DNA from: an uncultured Ilumatobacter sp.
Lineage (GTDB): Bacteria; Actinomycetota; Acidimicrobiia; Acidimicrobiales; Ilumatobacteraceae
Assembly (NCBI GenBank): GCA_938091165.1
Contig: CALKNK010000003.1
Span: 1 to 61,689 of the forward strand
Direction of reading: 5' to 3'
Length of the DNA stretch: 61,689 nucleotides
The stretch's first letter is position 1. Every line of letters starts with the position of its first letter. A program made the position numbers and the translations under genes. Below the pieces are notes generated by a model, which worked only from the letters and a program-made list of their open reading frames with translations, ran no database searches and had not been told where the DNA came from. This document shows, piece after piece, positions 51,742 to 59,500 of the stretch.

Positions 51742-52857
51742 ATGCAGACCAAAGCCGCCATTCTCTGGGAAGTCAACAAGCCGTGGGCCGTCGAGGACAT
51801 CGAGCTCGATGATCCGAAGGAGGGTGAGGTGATGGTCAAGCTGGCCGCCTCTGGCCTGTGTCACTCCGATGAGCACCTCGTCACCGGCGACCTGCCGTTC
51901 GAGCTGCCGATCATCGGTGGCCACGAGGGTGCCGGCGTCGTCACCAAGGTGGGCCCAGGCGTGTCGTGGCTCGAAGAAGGCGACCACGTCGTGTTCGGCT
52001 TCATTCCGTCGTGCGGGCGTTGCCCGAGCTGTTCGACTGGGCACCAGAACCTCTGTGATCTCGGCGCCATCATGGCCGCCGGCCTCCAGGCCTCCGACAT
52101 GACGTCGCGTCACCACGCGGCCAACGGCGACGATCTCAAACTGATGTGCATGCTCGGCACCTTCGCCCACGACACCGTGGTCAACGAGGCGAGCTGCATC
52201 AAGATCGAGAAGGACGTCCCGCTCGATCGTGCGTGCCTACTCGGATGTGGCGTGGTGACCGGCTGGGGTTCGTCGGTCTATGCCGCCGAGGTGCAGCCGG
52301 GTGACGTGGTCGCTGTCGTCGGAGTCGGTGGCATTGGCGCCAACGCGATCCAGGGCGCCAAGCTTGCGGGTGCCAAGCAGATCTGGGCAATTGACCCAGT
52401 CGAGTCCAAGCGCGAGAAGGCGATGGAGTTCGGTGCGACCCATACAGCGGCCTCGATGGAAGAAGCCGTCGAGCCCATCGGTGCAGCGTCCTGGGGCACC
52501 ATGGCCAACAAGGTCGTCATGACGATGGGTGTCGGTTCGGGCGAGTTGCTCGCCTCGGCGCTGGCACTCACTGCCAAGCGTGGCCGGGTCGTCGTCACCA
52601 ACATCCACCCTGCCATGGAGATGTCAGCAAACGTCAGCCTGCTCGACCTCACACTGATGGAGAAGCAGGTCGTTGGTTCGATCTTCGGTTCAGGTAACCC
52701 CCGCGCCGACATTCCCAAGCTGCTCGGTCTCTACCGTGAAGGCCAGCTCGACCTCGATGGCCTGGTCACCAAGGAGTACACACTCGACGATGTCAACGAC
52801 GGCTACGACGACATGCGCTCAGGCAAAAACATCCGCGGCGTGATGGTGTACAGCTGA
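51742..52857 (+). CDS. NDMA-dependent (mycofactocin-associated) zinc alcohol dehydrogenase, paralogue 1
   Basis: A 371-residue medium-chain zinc alcohol dehydrogenase of the nicotinoprotein kind, which keeps NAD tightly bound and passes electrons to another carrier. Mycofactocin is the natural carrier proposed for the group. Catalytic zinc ligands are Cys40, His61-Glu62 and Cys169; the structural zinc is held by Cys91, 94, 97 and 105 (CGRCPSCSTGHQNLC). The NAD fold is GVGGIG at 194-199 with Asp218. The ending NPRADIPKLLGLYREGQLDLDGL is typical of this group. The ATG at 51742 is chosen; the open frame extends far upstream. It lies about 5 kb from mftABC on the other strand. Confidence 0.93.
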   Translation: MQTKAAILWEVNKPWAVEDIELDDPKEGEVMVKLAASGLCHSDEHLVTGDLPFELPIIGGHEGAGVVTKVGPGVSWLEEGDHVVFGFIPSCGRCPSCSTGHQNLCDLGAIMAAGLQASDMTSRHHAANGDDLKLMCMLGTFAHDTVVNEASCIKIEKDVPLDRACLLGCGVVTGWGSSVYAAEVQPGDVVAVVGVGGIGANAIQGAKLAGAKQIWAIDPVESKREKAMEFGATHTAASMEEAVEPIGAASWGTMANKVVMTMGVGSGELLASALALTAKRGRVVVTNIHPAMEMSANVSLLDLTLMEKQVVGSIFGSGNPRADIPKLLGLYREGQLDLDGLVTKEYTLDDVNDGYDDMRSGKNIRGVMVYS

Positions 52858-52881
52858 CGACGATGTCTCTGCTGGTTATTA

Positions 52882-54006
52882 TCAGGTGAGGCGGAGGGCG
52901 TGGTTGAAGTCGGACCACAGGTCGTCGACGTCTTCACACCCCACGCTGAGGCGAATCAACGTCGGCGGAATGCGTTCCTGACCGACGATAGCGGCTCGGC
53001 GCTCCATCGTCGTCTCGACACCGCCGAGTGATGTCGCGTGATTGATCAGTTCGGCGCGCGTGCAGACCTCGGTCGCTCGGTCGCCCGACCCGGTGGTCTC
53101 GAACGACATCATGGCGCCGAAGCCGGACATGAACGTCGCAGCGACGGCGTGTGTGCTGTGGCTCGGGAGGCCGGGATACAGCACCCGGGTGACCTCGGGG
53201 TGCTGTTCAAGCCGCTGGGCCAACTCCATAGCGTTGGCTTGGGCGCGCTCCACGCGAAGGCTCATTGTTCGCGCACCCCGAATCGTCAGGAATGCCTCCA
53301 TCGCGCCGATGGTCGCACCGTGGAGGAGTCGGCGGTGATGGAACTCCTCGAAGAGTTCGGTTGAGCGCGTGATCAACGCGCCTGCCAGCAGGTCGGAGTG
53401 TCCGCCAATGAACTTCGTAGCCGAGTGCATGACCACGTCGGCGCCGAGGTCAAGGGGCCGCTGATTCAGCGGCGTCGCGAACGTGCTGTCGACGGCGACC
53501 AGCGTCGTATCGCCCCGAGGAGCACCGCAGATCACGGGGAGGTCGGCGACTGTCATTAGCGGGTTCTCCGGGGTCTCCAACCAGACGAGATCGCACTCTC
53601 GCATCGCATCGAGCCATGCGGGGGTGTCCGCCTGGTCGAGACGGCGTACCGTCCATCGACCTTGAGCTTCGCCTTCGGCGACGATGCCTGCGACGCCGTG
53701 GTAGGGGTCCTCGGGGACAGCGATCGTTGCACCGACGTGAAGTCGCTGGAAGATGACGGCAGCGGCTGCCATCCCAGATGCGAAAGCCAACGCGCGACCA
53801 TCTTCCAGACCGCCGAGTAGATCTTCGAGTGCGTCGGTGGTCGGGGTCCCATCGGATCGGCTGTACAGGCGATCGTCGGGCAGATAGAAGTTTGAGGCAA
53901 ACACGGGCGGAACATTTAACGGCTCGCCGGGGGTGCGGTCTCGCCCTCCTGCGATCAGCCACGTGTCGGTAGTCCAGCCAGGGGTCCCAGTCGTCGATTC
54001 GCTCAC
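52882..54006 (-). CDS. Cystathionine gamma-synthase/lyase-family PLP enzyme
   Basis: A 374-residue fold type I PLP enzyme of the Cys/Met metabolism family. It has the YSRSDGTPTTDALEDLLGGLEDG start of the core, ALAFASGMAAAAVIF for PLP phosphate contacts, the VDSTFATPLNQRPLDLGADVVMHSATKFIGGHSD region with the PLP lysine in ATKF, and the late HATSLGGVETTMERR with the SLGG loop. It could be a cystathionine gamma-synthase, gamma-lyase or O-acetylhomoserine sulfhydrylase. The loop between its two domains is shorter than in the textbook enzymes. It is transcribed alone between the two dehydrogenase genes, in opposite orientation. Confidence 0.9.
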   Translation of the reverse strand: MSESTTGTPGWTTDTWLIAGGRDRTPGEPLNVPPVFASNFYLPDDRLYSRSDGTPTTDALEDLLGGLEDGRALAFASGMAAAAVIFQRLHVGATIAVPEDPYHGVAGIVAEGEAQGRWTVRRLDQADTPAWLDAMRECDLVWLETPENPLMTVADLPVICGAPRGDTTLVAVDSTFATPLNQRPLDLGADVVMHSATKFIGGHSDLLAGALITRSTELFEEFHHRRLLHGATIGAMEAFLTIRGARTMSLRVERAQANAMELAQRLEQHPEVTRVLYPGLPSHSTHAVAATFMSGFGAMMSFETTGSGDRATEVCTRAELINHATSLGGVETTMERRAAIVGQERIPPTLIRLSVGCEDVDDLWSDFNHALRLT

Positions 54007-54098
54007 GGGGGCAGAGTACCTGCGCTCGAATCGCTCGTCGCCCTGAGTCTGCGCTGACCGGTGCGAGCGAGGACAGAAATGAGCAGTAGTTTGCGGTC

Positions 54099-55262
54099 AT
54101 GTTGAGCCGCGCAGCGTTGTTGTACGACCAAGGCCAGGACTGGGTCGTCGAGCAGATCGAAGTCGATCCACCGAAGGCGAACGAAGTACTTGTGCAGTGG
54201 ATGGCCGCCGGTCTATGCCACAGCGATGAGCACATAGTCACCGGTGACATGGTGCCGCCTCGCGAGGAGTGGGGTGCAATGGGTATCACCGACCTGTTCC
54301 CGATGATCGGTGGACACGAAGGCGCAGGAGTCATCGTCGAGGTCGGGCCTGGCGTGAGGAGCGTCGAGGTCGGCGATCATGTTTCGGCGTCATTCGTTCC
54401 GTCGTGCGGGCGCTGCCGCTACTGCTCTACCGGTCGCCAGAATCTGTGCGACTCAAGCGGGGGCACCTTCCTTAAGGGGATGATCACCGACGGTACGAGC
54501 CGTCATCGGCTGGTGAGCGGTCCGAAGGCTGGGACCGAGTTGAACCTATTCGCCAAGTTGGGCACGTTCTCCGAATTCACCTGTGTTGCTGCGGACTCGG
54601 TGATCAAGGTGGAAAGAGACTTGTCCCTCGAAGCCGTTGCACTCGTGTCGTGTGGTGTCGCCACCGGTTGGGGCTCGGCGACCAATCGGGCCAATGTCGA
54701 GCCCGGCGACACCGTCGTCGTTGTCGGTATAGGCGGCATAGGCATGAACGCCGTACAGGGGGCGGCCATGGCGGGCGCTCGACACATCATTGCGGTCGAC
54801 CCGGTCGAGTTTAAGCGTGAGAAGGCGATGGAGTTCGGCGCCACACACACGTTCTCGTCGATGGAAGAAGCATTTCCCCAGGTCAACGAACTGTCGTGGG
54901 GGATGATGGCTGACAAGGTGATCTTGACACCTAGCGTGCTGTACGGCGAGATGATGGAGCTCGGTACCAAGTTGGCCGGTAAGGGCGGCACGATCGTCGT
55001 GACCGGCATTGCGCCGATGGACCAGGGCACATCATCGGTCAACCTGTTCGAGTTGGCGATGTGGAACAAAGAGATCAAGGGGACGATTTTCGGGTCACTG
55101 AATCCGCGCGCAGACATCCCGAAGCTGCTTGGAATGTACCGCGAAGGGAAACTGAAGCTCGATGAGCTGATCACCAAGACTTATGTCCTTGACGAGATCA
55201 ATGAGGGCTACCGCGCCATGCGCGATGGCGAGAACATTCGCGGAGTAGTCACATATGTCTGA
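54099..55262 (+). CDS. NDMA-dependent (mycofactocin-associated) zinc alcohol dehydrogenase, paralogue 2
   Basis: A 387-residue relative of the enzyme at 51742-52857. Catalytic zinc ligands are Cys40, His73-Glu74 and Cys185, and structural zinc ligands are Cys103, 106, 109 and 117 (CGRCRYCSTGRQNLC). The NAD fold is IGGIG at 211-215 with Asp234. It differs by an insertion of about 12 residues between the first ligand and the HE pair (VPPREEWGAMGITDLFP), near the active site, which may change substrate range. The family is a nicotinoprotein type that should hand electrons to mycofactocin. Its 3' end overlaps the MoxR gene by eight bases, so both are translated from one message. Confidence 0.92.
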   Translation: MLSRAALLYDQGQDWVVEQIEVDPPKANEVLVQWMAAGLCHSDEHIVTGDMVPPREEWGAMGITDLFPMIGGHEGAGVIVEVGPGVRSVEVGDHVSASFVPSCGRCRYCSTGRQNLCDSSGGTFLKGMITDGTSRHRLVSGPKAGTELNLFAKLGTFSEFTCVAADSVIKVERDLSLEAVALVSCGVATGWGSATNRANVEPGDTVVVVGIGGIGMNAVQGAAMAGARHIIAVDPVEFKREKAMEFGATHTFSSMEEAFPQVNELSWGMMADKVILTPSVLYGEMMELGTKLAGKGGTIVVTGIAPMDQGTSSVNLFELAMWNKEIKGTIFGSLNPRADIPKLLGMYREGKLKLDELITKTYVLDEINEGYRAMRDGENIRGVVTYV

Positions 55263-56232
55263 CATTGCCCCATCCACTGCACCATCTGACCTGCATGCTC
55301 TGCTTGAACGGCTGCGGGCCGGTGTAGTCGGCCGAGTCCGTGAAATTGAGCTTGTGATCGCCGCAATCGACGCCAACCGTCACATTCTGATTGAGGGTCC
55401 GCCCGGCACTGGCAAATCGACCCTGCTGCGCGGTGTCGCTCGCGAGATGGACATCGGTTTCGAGTTTGTTGAAGGTAATGCCGAACTCACGCCGGCTCGC
55501 CTCGTGGGGCACTTCGACCCCGCCCGCGTGCTGAGCGAGGGATACGCCCCGGATGTCTTCGTCGCCGGTCCACTCGCCGCAGCCCTGCAGGACGGGTCAC
55601 TGCTGTACATCGAGGAACTCAACCGAGTTCCAGAAGAGACGCTCAACGTTCTGATTACAGTCATGAGTGAGCGTGAACTCAACGTGCCTCGACTTGGACG
55701 GATTGAGGCAGCACCGGGCTTCCGGTTGGTGTCGACGATGAATCCCTTCGACGCAGTCGGCACGGCGCGCATCTCGAGTGCCGTGTACGACCGGGTCTGT
55801 CGAATCTCGGTTGATTATCAGTCGATGGAGGACGAGGCGACGATCGTCCGCAGGGAGACGGCCACTGTGCCACCAGGGAAGTCGAACGATATCGATGCGG
55901 CGTGGCGGGACGGAGTGGTCGCGTTGGTTCGTTCAACGCGCACGCATTCTGACTTGCGGATTGGTTCGTCGGTACGCGGAGCGATCGACATGGTCATGGT
56001 CGCGAATTCGCTGTCGGCAATTCGCGAAGTCGATCCGCACACGACGAGCGTGTCACTCGATGCAGCTCTCGTTGCACTGTCAGGGCGGGTGCGGTTACGG
56101 GAGGGCACCAGCCGAACCACCGAAGACGTCATTCGTGAACTATGGGAAGCTGCGTTTGGCCAGTCGACGTCCGACGGAGGTGACGGCGAGGGAAAAGCTG
56201 GCGCCCCGACTGGGGGCACGACCTCCAGTTGA
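55255..56232 (+). CDS. MoxR-family AAA+ ATPase
   Basis: A 325-residue AAA+ protein. Walker A is GPPGTGKS at residues 48-55, Walker B with LLYIEELNR at about 116-124, then the MoxR-typical STMNPFDAVGTARISSAVYDR with sensor 1 and the arginine finger. The C-terminal lid follows, with a variable Gly-rich tail. MoxR proteins work as chaperones for cofactor or metal insertion, usually with a VWA partner. The start lies within the dehydrogenase stop region (eight-base overlap) and its own stop overlaps the VWA gene (TTGA). A function in maturation or reactivation of the dehydrogenase is inferred only from the arrangement. Confidence 0.93.
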   Translation: MSDIAPSTAPSDLHALLERLRAGVVGRVREIELVIAAIDANRHILIEGPPGTGKSTLLRGVAREMDIGFEFVEGNAELTPARLVGHFDPARVLSEGYAPDVFVAGPLAAALQDGSLLYIEELNRVPEETLNVLITVMSERELNVPRLGRIEAAPGFRLVSTMNPFDAVGTARISSAVYDRVCRISVDYQSMEDEATIVRRETATVPPGKSNDIDAAWRDGVVALVRSTRTHSDLRIGSSVRGAIDMVMVANSLSAIREVDPHTTSVSLDAALVALSGRVRLREGTSRTTEDVIRELWEAAFGQSTSDGGDGEGKAGAPTGGTTSS

Positions 56233-57197
56233 AGTCGCCCCCGCCTGGCACCAAGGAAGGCGACGAAGCTGATGAGGTCGTCAGCGACGCTCGAAAGAAG
56301 TCCACATCTCGCCGAGAGCTCGAACGCAATGATCGGTTTGAGGAGATCTCGCCAGAGGTCGGCGAACTTGATGAGCAAGCAATCGAGCGCGCAATGGAAG
56401 ACGACCCTGACGAGACGATGGCCTTGCTAGCGGACTTAACGGGGGCCACTGATCAGGTGCTGCGCAACCTTGCCCGTCGGCTGGCGGGCAAGCTATTTCT
56501 CGATCTCGCCAAACGCGGCCCGGCTCGCCCGCGTGGGGTCGGTCGATTAGAGACGCAGCGCTATCGGCCCGACGCCGGCGATATCGATCTTGATGCCAGC
56601 ATTGATGCGTTGACGTTGGCGCTTAGCGAGCAGCGACCGGTTGACCCAGAGGAACTGATGGTCCAAGCATGGACGACGCCAGACACCGCAATCTGCCTGC
56701 TTGTCGATCGGAGTGGCTCAATGGGTGGCGAACCGCTGGCGACCTCAGCGGTCACTGCGGCATCGGTTGCCTGGCGTTCCCCGGACGACTACTCGGTGCT
56801 CTCGTTCGGCAAAGAGGTCGTTGCTGCGAAGTCCCAGGATGCCCACAAGTCAAACGAGAGCGTGGTCGATGCGGTATTGGCGCTCCGCGGTTTCGGCACT
56901 ACCGACGTCGCAGGCGCGCTTGCTGCTGCTCGCGATCAGTTGGGTCGATCGTCGGCAGCACGGAAAATCACGATCCTGCTGTCAGATTGTCGAGCGACTG
57001 CCCATGGATCAGGCGATTCTGAGTCCGCTATCGGCGTGGCAATTGCCGCACGTCAAGTCGAAGAGTTGCTAATCATCGCGCCTGCCGACGACGATGTGGC
57101 AGCTCGCCAGCTCGCGGCAGCAACAGGCAGTCGAATCACCACTGTGACCGGTCCATCAGACGCCGCTGCCGCCTTGGCTCGAGTTCTCGACACGTGA
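56229..57197 (+). CDS. VWA-domain protein, partner of the MoxR ATPase
   Basis: A 322-residue protein with a TTG start overlapping the MoxR stop by four bases. The first 110 residues are a charged, mostly helical region. The VWA domain covers about 150-320 and has the metal-ion-dependent adhesion site DRSGSMGG (Asp160, Ser162, Ser164), the Thr of GFGTTDVAGA and the Asp of ILLSDCRA. It lacks transmembrane segments and signal peptide, so it acts in the cytosol, as MoxR partners like CoxE, NorD or CbbO do. It resembles such chaperone adaptors that grip the client enzyme. It is the last gene of the three-gene unit. Confidence 0.9.
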   Translation: MKSPPPGTKEGDEADEVVSDARKKSTSRRELERNDRFEEISPEVGELDEQAIERAMEDDPDETMALLADLTGATDQVLRNLARRLAGKLFLDLAKRGPARPRGVGRLETQRYRPDAGDIDLDASIDALTLALSEQRPVDPEELMVQAWTTPDTAICLLVDRSGSMGGEPLATSAVTAASVAWRSPDDYSVLSFGKEVVAAKSQDAHKSNESVVDAVLALRGFGTTDVAGALAAARDQLGRSSAARKITILLSDCRATAHGSGDSESAIGVAIAARQVEELLIIAPADDDVAARQLAAATGSRITTVTGPSDAAAALARVLDT

Positions 57198-57251
57198 TAC
57201 CCGGCTAGGGCTGACACCGGTGACACCTTCGCGTCGCCGGGTCGGATGGGC

Positions 57252-58643
57252 TCACAAGCAACTGACGCTGGGATTCGGGAAAATGCCTTTGCTGTTCACT
57301 TCGGGATCTACAACCGGCAGCGTCACGAACGGAACAACCTCCACCACCGTCGTCGCCGAATCGACGGCAGCGACGGGTGAATTGAGTGTCGTGGTGGGAC
57401 CGGTGCTGGTGGTCTTTTGCTCGTCAGGAGCCGTCGTGGTAGGAGTGGTCGTGGTGGTCTCAAACTCCTGCTCAGGAGCGCTAGCCAATGTTGCGTCACC
57501 TTGGAATACTGCGAGGATGGCCTGCATGTTGGACCCGCCGGTCTGCGGGATCAGTACGGACTGACCTTGAATCATGGCGCCTCGTGTCTCGATTTGATAC
57601 GACGCCATGTCTGCGGGGTCAACTTGTCGGAGGGCGCCAGCGAACTCGAGTTGTTTGTTGATTGTCAAATTGTTGTCGACGACAACGTAGTCGTCACTGG
57701 TTTGGATCAGGGCCCGGATCACACTGGGGTTGAAGGCGCCGGCAGCCAGCAATGAATCAACGGTTCGACGAATGAAGTCCTGCTGGCGTGAGATGCGCCC
57801 GAGATCAGAGGTGCCGTCTTGCTTCCATTCGCCGCTTTCGGTCAGGTACTCGAGTTTGCGGGATCGAACGTAGGCCAGCGCGTGGTCGCCATTAAAGACG
57901 TAGCACCCGCGTTCCGGCACGTTGAGTCCAGTGTTGGGATCGCGGACCGGGAAATCGAAGGGGACAGATACGCCTCCGGCCGCGTCAACGAGAACTTTGA
58001 AAGCGCAGAAGTCGACCTGAATGTAGTGGTCGACTTCGATCAGAAAGTTCTGGTAGATCGTGTCAATTAAGCGCTGCGGATTGTCACGTTCGTACGCGAC
58101 GTTGATGCGTTGTTTACTGGACCGGCCAGCAATGGTCACCCACAGATCACGCGGGAATGACAAGACAGCGACTTGAGATGTGACGGGGTTGATGCGCCAG
58201 ACCATGATTGTGTCGCTGCGTGCTCCGGTACTCGCTCGATCACCAAATGCCCCGGCATATGGCGAGTCAGGATCGATGCATGCGTTGTTATCAGCGCCAG
58301 TGATCAAAAAATTGCGGGCCGCAGGTTCGGCCGGCGGGAACGTCTCGACCGGTTGAAGTGGCTGATCGGCGAAGCTGTCATTGTCTCCGCTTGTTGTAAA
58401 CGACCCTTTATCATTGGGCGATGCCGTAGCAGCGTTGTTGTCCAGCACGACGACGTTGCGATCTTCGACAACGCGTTGCGCTGCGAAGAGCACCGACCCA
58501 GCAGCAAAAGAACCGAAAGCAGCAAGAATGACGCTGGCAATGGTCAGTCGTTGAGGCCAGGTGCGGCGGAGTTGAAATGGCGGCGACGGCTCGGAGGTGC
58601 CCGCAGCGGGGAACGACTCAGGGGATGAATTGTCGACGGACAT
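57252..58643 (-). CDS. LytR-CpsA-Psr (LCP) family cell-wall glycopolymer ligase
   Basis: A 463-residue protein with one N-terminal membrane segment (about 33-55), then an extracellular LCP domain (about 105-300). RNFLITGADNN is its first strand, GARSDTIMVWRINPVTSQVAVLSFPRDLWV holds the conserved Arg and Asp pair that binds pyrophosphate, and YVRSRKLEYL with RISRQQDFIRRTVDSLL the later Arg set. A Thr-rich linker (about 395-425) leads to a C-terminal tail. LCP enzymes attach teichoic-acid-like or arabinogalactan polymers to peptidoglycan. It is followed by an L,D-transpeptidase gene upstream on the same strand, which supports a cell-wall role. Confidence 0.92.
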   Translation of the reverse strand: MSVDNSSPESFPAAGTSEPSPPFQLRRTWPQRLTIASVILAAFGSFAAGSVLFAAQRVVEDRNVVVLDNNAATASPNDKGSFTTSGDNDSFADQPLQPVETFPPAEPAARNFLITGADNNACIDPDSPYAGAFGDRASTGARSDTIMVWRINPVTSQVAVLSFPRDLWVTIAGRSSKQRINVAYERDNPQRLIDTIYQNFLIEVDHYIQVDFCAFKVLVDAAGGVSVPFDFPVRDPNTGLNVPERGCYVFNGDHALAYVRSRKLEYLTESGEWKQDGTSDLGRISRQQDFIRRTVDSLLAAGAFNPSVIRALIQTSDDYVVVDNNLTINKQLEFAGALRQVDPADMASYQIETRGAMIQGQSVLIPQTGGSNMQAILAVFQGDATLASAPEQEFETTTTTPTTTAPDEQKTTSTGPTTTLNSPVAAVDSATTVVEVVPFVTLPVVDPEVNSKGIFPNPSVSCL

Positions 58644-58712
58644 GAAACCGTCGAGGCTAGCTTCGGTAACGACCAGGTGTACTGCGACGAAGCTGAAACA
58701 CGGAACGATTCG

Positions 58713-59417
58713 TCAAGGTAGTACGACAACTTTTGTGCCTATGTACGCCCAGTTCCACATCCAGACGGCGTCTGAGACGGCCTGGCGCACGCACCCACCG
58801 GAGAGCGGCGTGCCGAGTTGGCTGACCGACTGCAGCTTGTAGCCCGTGCTTGTATCGGTAGGGATTTCGTGAAAGCCGATATTGCCCCCGTTGCAGCTCT
58901 TCGCAAACCGAATCATGTACATCCATTGAATCCGAGGGTTTTGAAGGGAGTGGGTGTACTTCGACCGGGAATACACTCGATACTCGCCGGGGTATGGATC
59001 GCAATACCTGAGCTTGCCGGAAACTCGGTGCTCTTTTATCAGCTGATTGTTGCCGTCGACGACCCAAACCTTCTGCAGCGACTTCGAATACACCGCCCGG
59101 CGGCCAGTTCCGGAGTTAGCCGGAAGGCTGTAGTCGGGCCCCGGGGGAAGCGTTGTGGTTGTGGTGCTTGGCGGCGGATTGATGACCACTTGAGTGCCGC
59201 GCTCCGGCGCACTCGGAGCGTCATTGCCCTGCATGGTGGCCGGACCGTCAATGACAGGTGGAAGCGCTGTGGTCGTCGTGGAAGCACCTGTAAGTGATGT
59301 ACTGGCACTGTCTGGTGGCGGATCCGTATCTGATGGTGCAGCTCCGGAGGGCGCGCTGAACCCCAGAATGAAGGCCGCAGTCAATGACGCAACGGCAAGT
59401 CCCAACAACGAGCGCAT
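58713..59417 (-). CDS. Secreted L,D-transpeptidase (YkuD domain)
   Basis: A 234-residue exported enzyme. A signal peptide of about 26 residues (LLGLAVASLTAAFILGFSAPSGA) comes first, then a Thr/Pro-rich linker with runs such as STTTTTLPP (about 30-95). The YkuD domain follows (108-234), with RAVYSKSLQKVWVVDG as first strand. The catalytic site is NIGFHEIP (His183) and SGGCVR with Cys209, and MYMIRFAKSCNGG lies between. Such enzymes form 3-3 crosslinks in peptidoglycan and resist most beta-lactams. It is read in the same direction as the LCP gene downstream, 70 bases away. Confidence 0.93.
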   Translation of the reverse strand: MRSLLGLAVASLTAAFILGFSAPSGAAPSDTDPPPDSASTSLTGASTTTTALPPVIDGPATMQGNDAPSAPERGTQVVINPPPSTTTTTLPPGPDYSLPANSGTGRRAVYSKSLQKVWVVDGNNQLIKEHRVSGKLRYCDPYPGEYRVYSRSKYTHSLQNPRIQWMYMIRFAKSCNGGNIGFHEIPTDTSTGYKLQSVSQLGTPLSGGCVRQAVSDAVWMWNWAYIGTKVVVLP

Positions 59418-59500
59418 AGGTCTAAAAGGTACTAGGAGTTGGATGTGACTCGGCGTGCAGTGCGGCCAAGCCTGGTCTCGGCCGCCGTCGGGTATTGCGT

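Noticed and set aside
57199..57242. Inverted repeat ACCCGGC/GCCGGGT between the VWA and LCP genes as a terminator
   Set aside because: The stem is only seven bases with a loop of about 30 and no T-run, so it could be chance in this GC-rich DNA.
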